From NCBI GenBank assembly GCA_002353575.1, contig DEJQ01000011.1, forward strand, positions 1 through 63,518: 63,518 nt of DNA, given 5' to 3'. The first letter of the stretch is position 1; every line of letters begins with the position of its first letter. The position numbers and the translations under genes are program-made. Below are positions 41,196 through 51,437 of this stretch, one piece after another. The DNA comes from Prevotellaceae bacterium UBA2744. Its GTDB lineage: Bacteria > Bacteroidota > Bacteroidia > Bacteroidales > Bacteroidaceae. Under the pieces are notes generated by a model. That model had not been told where the DNA came from and did no database searches. It worked only from the letters and a program-made list of their open reading frames with translations.

Positions 41196-42548
41196 TTATT
41201 TTATCCATCCTGGATATTGGAATTCACAATTACGCCATTCTTCATTGATGTGGATATAGGTAGTTTGCTGCTTCTCTTGTATCCACTTCTTTATCTTTTC
41301 AATGCTTTGTTTCTCAACAACGACGTCTTGCATTGCCTGATAATCATCTGCCATATTTGCACGATGACCATTAATCTTATTTTTCAACTTCACGATGGCA
41401 ACCACTTCCTTACCCTTGTTGTTGACCATGATGAAGGGCTTTGATATTTCTCCTATGTTCATTGTACTGACAACTTTTGCAACTTCAGCCGGAAGATCTT
41501 TAATTTCGAACTTGGAAGAGTTGTCTTCAGATTTGAACATATTGCCGAAATTATTACGAGTGTCCTTATCATCAGAAACAAACCGGGTACAATCATCAAA
41601 GGTGTATAGTCCACGACGAATTTCATCGGCAATGGAGTCAAGGTCATTAATTGCTTTGGTAAATGCAGCATCCGAAACACGCGGTTTACGGAGAATATGA
41701 CGTACATTAATCTGTTCTCCGCGCTTTTCAATTAACTGGATAATATGAAATCCGTATTCTGTTTCAACTATCTTAGAAACGGCCTTAGGGTCGTTCAGGC
41801 TGAAAGCAACGTTTGAGAACTCTGGCACAAAACTTCCTCTACCGGCAAAACCACACTCACCACCCTGTCTGGCTGTAGCGGCATCTTCTGAATACATCAC
41901 AGCCAAAGTCGAGAACTGTGCTTTTCCCGTATTGACACGTTCTGTATAATCACGCAGTTCAGCTTTAACACGTTCTATCTCTGCCTGTTCAATTACAGGA
42001 TTGCGGACTATAATCTGACATTCTACTTTTGTAGGAATGAAAGGCAGACTATCTTCTGGGAGGTCTTTGAAATAACGGCGCACCTGTGCTGGAGTAACCT
42101 TGACATCCTTAACCAGTGAACTACGAACCTCGCCTGTTATCATGTCATCACGAACCATGTCATATAATTTCTCGCGAATCTGAGAAGTACTTTTTCCAAA
42201 ATACTCCTCCATCTTTTCCTTGCCATTCAACTGTTGTATGTAGTAGTTGATACGCTGATCTACACGTTGAAACACTTCACTGTCTGACACCTTGACAGAG
42301 TCTATAGCTGCCTGATGAAGGAAGAGTTTCTGAATGGCAAGATTCTCGGGGATAACACAATATGGATCGCCCTCTAAACGCTGTCCTTGAGACAATGCCT
42401 CAAGGCGGGCATTTTCCACATCGGATTTCAGGATAGCCTCATCACCTACAATCCATACCACTTCATCTACCACATTCGCAGCACTTTGGGCATTAGCCAA
42501 AGAGATGCACGAAAAAAAGCAGACTACAAGAAAATATCTAAATGACAT
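41196..42548 (-). CDS. SurA-like periplasmic peptidyl-prolyl isomerase
   Basis: 450 residues. Signal peptide 1-20 (ends A-N-A), SurA-type N-terminal helical domain, then two parvulin domains (E-D-A-A-T-A-R-Q-G-G-E-C-G near 225-237; second, weaker, near 330). Assists outer membrane protein folding. It lies between two cell-envelope genes in the run. Confidence 0.88.
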   Translation of the reverse strand: MSFRYFLVVCFFSCISLANAQSAANVVDEVVWIVGDEAILKSDVENARLEALSQGQRLEGDPYCVIPENLAIQKLFLHQAAIDSVKVSDSEVFQRVDQRINYYIQQLNGKEKMEEYFGKSTSQIREKLYDMVRDDMITGEVRSSLVKDVKVTPAQVRRYFKDLPEDSLPFIPTKVECQIIVRNPVIEQAEIERVKAELRDYTERVNTGKAQFSTLAVMYSEDAATARQGGECGFAGRGSFVPEFSNVAFSLNDPKAVSKIVETEYGFHIIQLIEKRGEQINVRHILRKPRVSDAAFTKAINDLDSIADEIRRGLYTFDDCTRFVSDDKDTRNNFGNMFKSEDNSSKFEIKDLPAEVAKVVSTMNIGEISKPFIMVNNKGKEVVAIVKLKNKINGHRANMADDYQAMQDVVVEKQSIEKIKKWIQEKQQTTYIHINEEWRNCEFQYPGWIK

Positions 42549-42565
42549 ATTTACACCTTTTTATA

Positions 42566-44008
42566 TTAATGTTTGTTGACAGTCTTTACAACTTCATCAT
42601 AAACGACTACCTCGTACTTTCCACGAAGTTCCTCAACCCACTCACGCTCTTTTTCATTCTGATAATCTGTAGTTACAGAACCTTTGACATCCTTATATGA
42701 ACGTGGTTTCTTTATCTTCTTTCCATATACGCCTGTGGCAGGATAATCTTTGACTGATTTCACATTCTTAGATTTGTCACCAAATACCAGTCGGTCAATA
42801 GTGGCATTATCTCCTTGTTTGAACAATCCGCGTTCAATTCGTACGACCTTGACAGAATCTGTATTCAATCCGTCAACTATTGTCTTTGCCCAATCTGGCT
42901 CTTCTACCTTCTTGGCAAGTTTCTTAGCCTTCGAGATTACAGATTCGTCTTTTCCACGGATAATAATACCACTGAATCTTGGCTTATCCCATTTATAATT
43001 CTTGGCATTCTGTTTAAAGTATTGCTCAAGACCGTATGTATCGTTCTGGGCTTTATCCCACACCTGTGACTTGCTTATTTCATACATAAGGGTACCATCA
43101 TAATACTCCTGTGAAAGATTACGTAAATCCGGATCTTTTGCAGCCAAATCCTTATAAACGCTATCAACGACAACGGTACGTTCTACTCCACGAAGCTTTG
43201 CTATAGAATCAATATATGCATTTGCCGACATCTGCTTGATGCCACGATGCTCAAGGAATTGCAATATAGCCGCATGATGATATTCATATGGTTCAAACGG
43301 ATGACGATCTTTCATATATATAATATGATAGCCTACGGTAGATTTGATTGGCGCAGACATTTCACCAGCTTTCAATGCATACGCAGCTGTCTCAAAATCA
43401 GGAATCATCATTCCCTTGCCAAATTGTCCGAGAGCACCACCGCGCATAGCACTGCCCTTGTCGTCGGAACATTCTTTTGCAACATCCGCAAAACGGTTCT
43501 CCAACTGATCTACAGGAACAGCACGAAGCACGTTGTAGATTGAATCGATACGTGCCTTTGCTTTCGCATCGTCTTCTGGAGTTGCATCCTGACGAAGAAG
43601 GACCAGTATATGAGACGCCGTCAGCACATCATCTGTACCAAACCTTGCAGCTGTCATATCATATGTATGCTTTGCCTCGCGCTCGATATAAGCAGAATCA
43701 ACAATGGTTGGAAGAACCATCTGTTCTTTATACCCGTTAAGTTCTGTACGAATACTGGTCAGGGTATCAATGCCGACACGTTCTGCCTCTGCGACTTTCA
43801 GTTTAAAGTCAACATACAGCGGAACATACTCTTCAACAGTTTTTTTCTCTAACACTCCATCGCTGTTGTTTTTGTTATAAGAATATTCAAATTCTGAACG
43901 GAGAATATTCTTGCCGTTTATTCTCATAATGACAGGGTCGCTTGTACCCTGTCCTATCATAGTGCCACACGACATAATTGCCAATGCAGCAAAGAAAAGT
44001 TTTTTCAT
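42566..44008 (-). CDS. parvulin-type peptidyl-prolyl isomerase
   Basis: 480 residues from ATG 44008, chosen because it starts a clear signal peptide (M-K-K-L-F-F-A-A-L-A) and because the longer reading (44062) would overlap guaB by 32 nt. One parvulin domain (S-H-I-L-V-L near 149; G-S-A-M-R-G-G-A-L-G-Q-F near 185) between helical chaperone segments. Periplasmic folding factor; paralogue of the adjacent SurA-like protein. Confidence 0.88.
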   Translation of the reverse strand: MKKLFFAALAIMSCGTMIGQGTSDPVIMRINGKNILRSEFEYSYNKNNSDGVLEKKTVEEYVPLYVDFKLKVAEAERVGIDTLTSIRTELNGYKEQMVLPTIVDSAYIEREAKHTYDMTAARFGTDDVLTASHILVLLRQDATPEDDAKAKARIDSIYNVLRAVPVDQLENRFADVAKECSDDKGSAMRGGALGQFGKGMMIPDFETAAYALKAGEMSAPIKSTVGYHIIYMKDRHPFEPYEYHHAAILQFLEHRGIKQMSANAYIDSIAKLRGVERTVVVDSVYKDLAAKDPDLRNLSQEYYDGTLMYEISKSQVWDKAQNDTYGLEQYFKQNAKNYKWDKPRFSGIIIRGKDESVISKAKKLAKKVEEPDWAKTIVDGLNTDSVKVVRIERGLFKQGDNATIDRLVFGDKSKNVKSVKDYPATGVYGKKIKKPRSYKDVKGSVTTDYQNEKEREWVEELRGKYEVVVYDEVVKTVNKH

Positions 44009-44030
44009 ATATACCCCAATAGTATGTATA

Positions 44031-45509
44031 TTACTGTGGACGACTGTAGTTAGGAGCCTCACTGGTGATAATCACCTCATGCGGATGACTTTCAAGTACG
44101 CCTGCATTTGTGATACGAGTAAACTTAGCATTATGAAGTGACATAATATCCTTTGCTCCGCAGTATCCCATACCGGCACGTAGTCCACCCATAAGCTGGT
44201 AGATAACCTCTTGGACCGTACCTTTGTAAGGAACACGTCCGGCTATACCTTCTGGAACTAGTTTCTTTGTCTCTTCTACTCCACCCTGGAAGTAACGGTC
44301 CTTTGAACCATTCTCCATGGCTTCGAGAGAACCCATTCCACGATAGCTCTTGAATTTACGTCCGTTATACAGAATAGTTTCGCCAGGAGCCTCATCTGTA
44401 CCTGCAACAAGAGAACCAATCATTACACTGTAGCCACCTGCAGCTATAGCTTTTACCACATCACCGGAATAGCGTAAGCCGCCATCTGCTATAAGAGGTA
44501 CGCCTGTTCCTTCAAGAGCCTGTGCTACATCATACACAGCGCTGAGCTGCGGAACTCCGACACCTGCTACGACTCTGGTCGTACAAATAGAGCCCGGACC
44601 GATACCGACTTTCACTGCATCTGCTCCTGCGTCAACAAGTGCCTTTGCTGCTTCGCCTGTTGCTATATTACCCACTACAATATCTACCTCAGGGAAATTC
44701 TGCTTAGCTTCACGCACCTTTTCGATTACGCCCTTCGAATGTCCATGGGCAGTATCAATGACAATAGCATCGACACCAGCCTTGACCAATGCTTCCATAC
44801 GCTGGAAAGTATCAGCAGTGACGCCAACTCCTGCAGCTACACGCAAGCGTCCCTTGGCATCCTTACATGCCATAGGTTTGTCGGCAGCCTTGGTGATATC
44901 CTTATAAGTTATAAGACCAATAAGGTGATTCTCATCATCAACGACAGGCAACTTCTCTATTTTATGTTCAAGAAGAATCTTAGATGCACTTGCAAGATCG
45001 GCCTGCTGATGTGTTACGACAAGGTCGTCTTTAGTCATCACCTCGTCTATCTTACGTTTCATGTCTGTCTGGAAACGCAGATCGCGATTGGTAACTATAC
45101 CGACGAGTTTATTGTCCTTATCGACTACAGGAATACCTCCGATATGATATTCTGCCATCATAGCGAGAGCATCTTCAACTGTCTTGCCGCGCATGATTGT
45201 AACGGGGTCATAAATCATACCGTTTTCAGCACGCTTTACGATAGCGACCTGACGGGCCTGCTCTTCGATAGACATGTTTTTATGAATTACACCGATACCA
45301 CCCTCACGAGCTATTGCGATTGCCATAGGAGCCTCTGTAACAGTATCCATAGCTGCTGTTACGAAAGGAATACGCAATTCAATATTACGAGAGAACTTAG
45401 TGGTAAGAGAAACTTCACGTGGAAGCACTTCTGAATATGCCGGTACGAGGAGTACGTCATCGTACGTTAAGCCTTCCATTACGACTTTATCTGCAATAAA
45501 TGATGACAT
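44031..45509 (-). CDS. guaB: inosine-5'-monophosphate dehydrogenase
   Basis: 492 residues. TIM barrel with catalytic Cys in G-S-I-C-T-T-R near 305. CBS pair inserted at about 95-205. Flap motif with G-S-L-V-A-G-T-D-E-A-P-G-E near 368. It converts IMP to XMP in GTP synthesis. A -7 box lies at 45550-45543, about 35 nt before the start. Confidence 0.97.
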   Translation of the reverse strand: MSSFIADKVVMEGLTYDDVLLVPAYSEVLPREVSLTTKFSRNIELRIPFVTAAMDTVTEAPMAIAIAREGGIGVIHKNMSIEEQARQVAIVKRAENGMIYDPVTIMRGKTVEDALAMMAEYHIGGIPVVDKDNKLVGIVTNRDLRFQTDMKRKIDEVMTKDDLVVTHQQADLASASKILLEHKIEKLPVVDDENHLIGLITYKDITKAADKPMACKDAKGRLRVAAGVGVTADTFQRMEALVKAGVDAIVIDTAHGHSKGVIEKVREAKQNFPEVDIVVGNIATGEAAKALVDAGADAVKVGIGPGSICTTRVVAGVGVPQLSAVYDVAQALEGTGVPLIADGGLRYSGDVVKAIAAGGYSVMIGSLVAGTDEAPGETILYNGRKFKSYRGMGSLEAMENGSKDRYFQGGVEETKKLVPEGIAGRVPYKGTVQEVIYQLMGGLRAGMGYCGAKDIMSLHNAKFTRITNAGVLESHPHEVIITSEAPNYSRPQ

Positions 45510-45542
45510 ATAGTATGTGTTATGTTATAATTTAATTGCGTG

Positions 45543-45550
45543 CAAAGATA
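45543..45550 (-). promoter_or_regulatory. -7 box for guaB
   Basis: TATCTTTG on the - strand. No clear -33 TTTG. Confidence 0.6.
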
Positions 45551-45688
45551 TGAATTAAAAGTGAAAAGAAAAAGGTGAAGAGAAAAAAAACTGAAGTTCT
45601 TTTCTCCTAATAATATTTTTTAGTTTTTACATACGGATATTGTGCTTGTTAATCCATATAAATTAACACACGGGCACCCCTCCCTGAA

Positions 45689-47863
45689 TCAGTTTGCCAA
45701 TTCGGAAATGAACTTGATTCTGACCAGACGAATGACTTCATCATCATAATCACCTTCAATATTCTTGACAGCTGTATCCAGATCGTCTGTTTCGCTATTA
45801 AGGAAATAATCGTATATCTCTTCTATACAATCTTCGTCAAGTTCCTCATCAAGGAAATAGTCAATATTTATCTTCGTGCCGCTATATACGATTGCCTCTA
45901 ATTCGTCAAGCAGTTCGTCGAATCCTATACCGTTAGACTTTGCTATTTCCTCGAGGTCTATCTGGTGGTCAATACCATGAATGATACTGACTTTAACCTT
46001 CGACTTATTTGCGACAGTACGGACACGCATGTCTGTTGGACGCTCTATCTCGTTTTCCTCACAATACTGTTTTATGAGGTCGCAGAATTCCTGTCCGTAG
46101 CGTTTTGCCTTTCCCACTCCTACTCCAGGAATATTCTGCATTTCTTCCTGCGTAACAGGATAGAGAGTGGTCATAGCCTCAAGTGAAGCATCTTGGAACA
46201 CCACATAAGGGGGTACTTCATATTTCTTTGCAATCTTCTTTCTCAATGCAAGCAACATGGCATAGAGCGTCTCGTCAGCAACCGACTGACCTCCTTCTTC
46301 CATATCCTCGTAGTCACCGTCGTAATCACTGTCTTGGGCAACCATAAACGAGACTGGATTCTTCATATATTTTTTTCCTTCCTTGGTAATCTTTAATATA
46401 CCATAGTTTTCTACTTCCTTCTCGATATATCCGTTCAGCTGAGCCTGAGCAAAGACTGCATTCCACATACTGGTTTCCACATCTTCTCCGGAGCCGAATT
46501 CTTTCAGATTGTCATGCTTATGGGCTAATAATGTTTCTGATTCTTTGCCTCTTAAGAAATCTACCACATAATCAATCTTGAAATTCTCCTTGACTGCAAG
46601 TATTGCATTCAGTGCAAGGATTAGCAGTTCTTTTGCTTCTACGCGATTCTTCGGGTTCAGACAATTATCACACTGTCCGCAGTTATCCTTATCGTATGTT
46701 TCACCGAAGTAATGAAGCAGAATCTTGCGGCGGCAGACTGATGTCTCGCAGTATGCAGCAGTCTCGCGTATAAGCTGCCGGCCTATATCCTGCTCTGCAA
46801 CGGGTTTTCCTTCAAGGAATTTCTCGAGCCGGTATAGATCTTTATGTGTATAGAACGCAATGCACCTGCCCTCTCCGCCGTCGCGGCCTGCGCGTCCGGT
46901 TTCCTGGTAATAGCCTTCAAGGCTTTTGGGAATATCGTAATGGATGACGTAGCGTACGTCGGGTTTGTCGATACCCATTCCGAATGCGATAGTGGCAACA
47001 ATCACATCGATGTCCTCATTGATAAAGGCATCCTGCGTGGCATTCCTCACGTTGTTGTCCATACCTGCATGATAGGCTGCAGCCTTTATGTCATTGGCTT
47101 TGAGAATATCTGCAAGTTCCTCCACCTTCTTACGGCTCATGCAATAGATGATTCCGCTCTTGCCGGGATGCTGCTTGATATATTTGATAATGTCCTTGTT
47201 TATATCTTTTGTCTTGGAACGCACCTCATAATACAGGTTCGGACGATTGAACGAGGATTTGAATTCCACGGCATCGAGAATACCAAGATTTTTCTTTATG
47301 TCCGTACGGACCTTATCGGTAGCAGTTGCGGTCAGGGCAATTACAGGAGCCATCCCTATATCGTTAATTATAGGACGGATACGGCGGTATTCAGGACGGA
47401 AATCATGTCCCCATTCCGAAATACAATGTGCCTCATCGACTGCATAGAATGATATTTTAATTGATTTCAGGAACTCCACATTGTCTTCCTTTGTCAGCGA
47501 CTCTGGGGCTACGTATAGCAGTTTTGTTTTTCCATCCAGAATATCAGCTTTTACCTGTTCGATGCTGGCTCTGCTCAATGACGAGTTGATGAAATGTGCT
47601 ATATTATCTTCTTCGCTTATATATTTGATGGCATCGACCTGGTTTTTCATCAGGGCAATCAGAGGAGAGATAACTATTGCGGTCCCTTCCATCAGAAAGG
47701 CGGGCAACTGATAGCACAACGACTTACCTCCGCCAGTCGGCATAAGGACAAAAGTGTTTTTGCCCTCCATCAATGTTCGTATGATTTTCTCTTGTTCTCC
47801 CTTGAATGTATCAAAACCAAAATAATATTTCAAGGATTCATGAAGAGATTTGTTTTCTGCCAT
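45689..47863 (-). CDS. recQ: ATP-dependent DNA helicase RecQ
   Basis: 724 residues. Walker A G-G-G-K-S-L-C-Y near 44; D-E-A-H near 142; helicase C motif Q-E-T-G-R-A-G-R-D-G near 320; zinc cluster C-x(n)-C-G-Q-C-D-N-C near 379-402; HRDC domain near 530-600. About 110 residues longer than E. coli RecQ, with an acidic C-terminal extension (630-720) usual for Bacteroidetes copies. Unwinds DNA 3'-5' in recombination and replication repair. Confidence 0.96.
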   Translation of the reverse strand: MAENKSLHESLKYYFGFDTFKGEQEKIIRTLMEGKNTFVLMPTGGGKSLCYQLPAFLMEGTAIVISPLIALMKNQVDAIKYISEEDNIAHFINSSLSRASIEQVKADILDGKTKLLYVAPESLTKEDNVEFLKSIKISFYAVDEAHCISEWGHDFRPEYRRIRPIINDIGMAPVIALTATATDKVRTDIKKNLGILDAVEFKSSFNRPNLYYEVRSKTKDINKDIIKYIKQHPGKSGIIYCMSRKKVEELADILKANDIKAAAYHAGMDNNVRNATQDAFINEDIDVIVATIAFGMGIDKPDVRYVIHYDIPKSLEGYYQETGRAGRDGGEGRCIAFYTHKDLYRLEKFLEGKPVAEQDIGRQLIRETAAYCETSVCRRKILLHYFGETYDKDNCGQCDNCLNPKNRVEAKELLILALNAILAVKENFKIDYVVDFLRGKESETLLAHKHDNLKEFGSGEDVETSMWNAVFAQAQLNGYIEKEVENYGILKITKEGKKYMKNPVSFMVAQDSDYDGDYEDMEEGGQSVADETLYAMLLALRKKIAKKYEVPPYVVFQDASLEAMTTLYPVTQEEMQNIPGVGVGKAKRYGQEFCDLIKQYCEENEIERPTDMRVRTVANKSKVKVSIIHGIDHQIDLEEIAKSNGIGFDELLDELEAIVYSGTKINIDYFLDEELDEDCIEEIYDYFLNSETDDLDTAVKNIEGDYDDEVIRLVRIKFISELAN

Positions 47864-47986
47864 CGTTTTTTAAGGTTATAAAATAGTCGTTGACCACAAA
47901 GTTATGCAACACAATTTATTTGGCAAAGAAAAGCAAGGAAAAAATTCCAAATAAAGGAAATTTGACAATAATTAACTCTCGAAACA

Positions 47987-48029
47987 AAAGAGAGCAAAGG
48001 CATAAAATAAAATGCTTTTGCTCTCTTTA
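47987..48029 (-). terminator. terminator of clpX
   Basis: AAAGAGAGCAAAAGCAT / ATGCCTTTGCTCTCTTTT stem (- strand) followed by GTTT, about 25 nt after the clpX stop. Confidence 0.8.
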
Positions 48030-48049
48030 TATTATTTATAATGTGCAGA

Positions 48050-49282
48050 CTATTTATCTTCCGTCTGTTCTTTCAGGACATACATATTGGCTTTCTCCAC
48101 TTGTTTCCTGGCATATTCGAGTGTGACAACAAACTTATCCACGTGCTTTGAGGGTATCTCGAACATCGGGTCGATCATGATTGTCTCGACGAGCGAGCGC
48201 AGGCCTCGTGCACCGAGTTTGAACTCTATTGCCTTATCAACCACATATTCCAGCACGTCCTCGTCGAATGTCAGTTCTACGCCGTCGAGTGCAAACAGGC
48301 GGATATACTGTTTGATGATGGAGTTCTTCGGTTCTGTCAGGATTCTGCGCAGGGCTGTGCGGTCAAGCGGTTCGAGATGTGTCAGGATAGGCAGACGCCC
48401 GATGATTTCAGGTATCAGTCCGAACGACTTCAAGTCCATCGGGGCTATATACTGCATCATGTTGCTCTTGTCGATTTTGGCTACATTGCGTGCTGCATCG
48501 AATCCTACGACATGTGTGTTCAGTCGCTGTGCGATACGTTTTTCTATGCCGTCGAAAGCGCCGCCGCAGATGAACAGGATATTCTTGGTATCGACCTGGA
48601 TGAAATTCTGTTCCGGGTGCTTACGTCCTCCCTGTGGCGGTACGTTCACGACTGAGCCTTCGAGCAGTTTGAGCAGTCCCTGCTGCACACCTTCGCCGCT
48701 TACGTCGCGTGTGATGCTCGGATTATCTCCCTTGCGGGCTATCTTGTCTATCTCGTCGATGAAGACTATACCCGTCTCAGCCTTCTTCACGTCGTAGTCG
48801 GCAGCCTGTAACAGGCGTACGAGCAGGCTCTCTACGTCTTCTCCGACGTATCCGGCTTCGGTAAGCACCGTGGCATCGACGATGGCGAACGGAACCACGA
48901 GCAGTTTTGCGATGGTGCGCGCCAGAAGGGTCTTTCCCGTACCGGTGCTGCCCACCATGATGATGTTCGACTTTTCCAGTTCCACGTCATCCTCGGCTTT
49001 CGGATTCTTCAGTCGCTTATAGTGATTGTAAACGGCTACCGAGAGGGTTTTCTTTGCGTCATCCTGCCCGATGACGTATTTGTCGAGATAATCCTTTATC
49101 TCTGCGGGTTTGGGTAGGTTGGCCAAGTCTATACCGGTTTGCTTGCGCGTATTCTCCTCTGCTATTTCATATGCCTGACGGGCACATTCGTCGCAGATGA
49201 ATCCGTTGATGCCGCTGATGAGGAGTTTTACATCCCTATCAGTGCGTCCGCAAAACGAGCATTTGTTCATTTTTTGAGCCAT
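48050..49282 (-). CDS. clpX: ATP-dependent Clp protease ATP-binding subunit ClpX
   Basis: 410 residues. N-terminal zinc-binding domain (C-S-F-C-G-R, C-D-E-C near 8-36), AAA+ core with Walker A G-S-T-G-T-G-K-T near 113, V-F-I-D-E-I-D-K near 178 and the pore loop G-Y-V-G-E-D near 145. Unfolds substrates for ClpP. The start codon directly follows the clpP stop with no gap. Confidence 0.98.
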   Translation of the reverse strand: MAQKMNKCSFCGRTDRDVKLLISGINGFICDECARQAYEIAEENTRKQTGIDLANLPKPAEIKDYLDKYVIGQDDAKKTLSVAVYNHYKRLKNPKAEDDVELEKSNIIMVGSTGTGKTLLARTIAKLLVVPFAIVDATVLTEAGYVGEDVESLLVRLLQAADYDVKKAETGIVFIDEIDKIARKGDNPSITRDVSGEGVQQGLLKLLEGSVVNVPPQGGRKHPEQNFIQVDTKNILFICGGAFDGIEKRIAQRLNTHVVGFDAARNVAKIDKSNMMQYIAPMDLKSFGLIPEIIGRLPILTHLEPLDRTALRRILTEPKNSIIKQYIRLFALDGVELTFDEDVLEYVVDKAIEFKLGARGLRSLVETIMIDPMFEIPSKHVDKFVVTLEYARKQVEKANMYVLKEQTEDK

Positions 49283-49954
49283 TTACTTCTTTCTTGTCAG
49301 CACTTCGTCAACCATTCCGTATTCCCTTGCCTCTTCGGCAGTCATCCAGTAGTCGCGGTCGGAGTCGGCCCATACCTTTTCGAATGGCTGGTGGCTGTGG
49401 TCACTTATGATTGTGTAGAGTTCCTTCTTCAGTTTCTGTATCTCACGCGCAGTTATCTCGATGTCGCTGGCTTGTCCCTGCGCACCGCCCATAGGCTGGT
49501 GTATCATGATGCGGCTGTGTGGCAGTGCCGAGCGTTTTCCCTCCTTGCCTGCTACGAGCAGCACGGCTGCCATAGATGCCGCCATACCGGTGCAGATGGT
49601 CTGGATGTCGCTGTTTACGAACTGCATGGTGTCGTAGATGCCGAGTCCGGCATATACGCTTCCGCCGGGCGAGTTGATATAGATGCTGATGTCTTTGCCG
49701 CTATCAACGCTGTCGAGGTAGAGCATCTGTGCCTGCAGCACATTGGCTGTGTAGTCGTTCACCTCTGTGCCGAGGAAGATGATGCGGTCCATCATCAGGC
49801 GTGAGAAGACGTCGAGCTGGGTTACGTTCAGCTGTCGCTCCTCCAGGATGTATGGGTTCAGATAGCCCGACTGTGCCTTTACGACGTCGTCGAGCACCAT
49901 GCTGCTGACGCCGAGATGCTTCGTGGCGAAATTTCTGAAGTCTGTATAGCTCAT
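49283..49954 (-). CDS. clpP: ATP-dependent Clp protease proteolytic subunit ClpP
   Basis: 223 residues. Catalytic Ser in G-M-A-A-S-M-A-A near 125, His in H-S-R-I-M-I-H-Q-P near 147, Asp downstream. Forms the double-ring peptidase. Between tig and clpX, the usual tig-clpP-clpX order. Confidence 0.98.
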   Translation of the reverse strand: MSYTDFRNFATKHLGVSSMVLDDVVKAQSGYLNPYILEERQLNVTQLDVFSRLMMDRIIFLGTEVNDYTANVLQAQMLYLDSVDSGKDISIYINSPGGSVYAGLGIYDTMQFVNSDIQTICTGMAASMAAVLLVAGKEGKRSALPHSRIMIHQPMGGAQGQASDIEITAREIQKLKKELYTIISDHSHQPFEKVWADSDRDYWMTAEEAREYGMVDEVLTRKK

Positions 49955-49985
49955 GACTGTTAGCTTTGGCTTTAATTCTTATTTA

Positions 49986-51323
49986 TCAGTTTTCAAACAT
50001 CTTGTTGAATTCCTCTGCCGACACAGTCTTGTGTGTCAGGCTGACCTGTTCCTTCAGTGCAGCGCCGAGTTTCACTTCGATGCAGCGGTCGATGAGGTTG
50101 TCAACGGTTTCGCGCTTCTTCAGCATTTCCTTTACTGAGCCTTCGAGATATTCGTCGGGGATGTTCATCATGCCGTACTGTGCGAACTGCATGCGGGTCA
50201 CTTCCTTTGCCATGCCCTTCACGTCGTCGTCGTCAACCTTGATGCCGCACTTCTCCACGAGCTGTTCCTTCACGAGGTGCCAGGTGAGTTCTTCTATGCT
50301 CTTGTCATAGTTCTCCTCCACCTTCTTCTCGTCGCCGCCAGCATTGGCTGCCATGATTTTCTTGAGTTTCTCGTCGGGGAATTCGAGTTTTCCGATTTTC
50401 TCTGCCTCGTACTTCTTCACGTCGAGGATGAACTTGTAGTCAGAGTCCTTGGCGAACTGGTTGGCTATGGTCTCCTTGATGCGTGTGCGGAACTGTTCCT
50501 CTGTCTTCACCTCCCCGCCTGGGAATACGCTCTCGAAGAGTTCCTCGGTGAGTGGTCCGGGTACGAAGCGAGTGATTTCGCTGATCTGTATCTGGCAGTC
50601 GCCTGTGTGCTGCAGAGCTTCTTCCTTTTTCACTTTGAGCAGTGATGCCAGCTCAGCCTCGTTATTGTCGTATGCCTTTGCGGGGTTGAACTTGATGATG
50701 TCGTTTGGCTTGGCACCTTCGAAGAGTTTCTTCTGGTCGTCGTTGCGGAAGTATTTCGGCAGCATTACTGCGCCCTCGGCAGTCACGGGGTTCTCGCCCT
50801 CGAGTTCTGTCACCACGCCCTTCACCATGTCGTTCTCCTCATAGCTGTCAACCTGCTCGTACTTGCCGCCGCGCTGACGGTACATCTCTATCTGGCGGTC
50901 GATCATCTCGTCGCTGACCTCTACGTCGTAGTATGTCAGTTTGTCTTTCTTGCCGAGAGTTGCGTCGAACTCAGGTGCGATGGCGAGGTCGAATTTGAAT
51001 GTGAATGTGCCGCCCTCTACGAGTTCCACCTGGTTGTTCTCTTCCTGTGGCAGTGGGCTGCCGAGCATCTGCACCTTATTGTCCTGAATGTAGCCGAAGA
51101 GCTTTTCGCCCAGCAGCTTGTTCACCTCCTCGGCGAGCAGGCTCGGTCCGAACTGCTTCTTGATGAGTCCGGTGGGAACCATACCCGGACGGAATCCCGG
51201 CATATTCAGTTTTTTCTTTGCATCTTTGATTGCCTTTGCGTAGTTTTCGGTATAATCTGCAGGCTCGATTACAACGGTAGCCTCAGCATTTACCTTGTCA
51301 ATGTTCTTAATCGAAATATTCAT
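49986..51323 (-). CDS. tig: trigger factor chaperone
   Basis: 445 residues. N-terminal ribosome-binding domain with G-F-R-P-G-M-V-P near 43-50, a degenerate PPIase domain (about 155-240) and a C-terminal helical chaperone domain. Co-translational folding factor. First gene of the tig-clpP-clpX set. Confidence 0.95.
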   Translation of the reverse strand: MNISIKNIDKVNAEATVVIEPADYTENYAKAIKDAKKKLNMPGFRPGMVPTGLIKKQFGPSLLAEEVNKLLGEKLFGYIQDNKVQMLGSPLPQEENNQVELVEGGTFTFKFDLAIAPEFDATLGKKDKLTYYDVEVSDEMIDRQIEMYRQRGGKYEQVDSYEENDMVKGVVTELEGENPVTAEGAVMLPKYFRNDDQKKLFEGAKPNDIIKFNPAKAYDNNEAELASLLKVKKEEALQHTGDCQIQISEITRFVPGPLTEELFESVFPGGEVKTEEQFRTRIKETIANQFAKDSDYKFILDVKKYEAEKIGKLEFPDEKLKKIMAANAGGDEKKVEENYDKSIEELTWHLVKEQLVEKCGIKVDDDDVKGMAKEVTRMQFAQYGMMNIPDEYLEGSVKEMLKKRETVDNLIDRCIEVKLGAALKEQVSLTHKTVSAEEFNKMFEN

Positions 51324-51437
51324 AAAAATAGAAAATATAATGTTTTTGTTATTATTACCTCGAAAGTCATGTGCGCCTCTCGGTCACGTGACCAAAAGTG
51401 GCGCGAAGTTACGATTATTTTCTCACATGGCAAAATC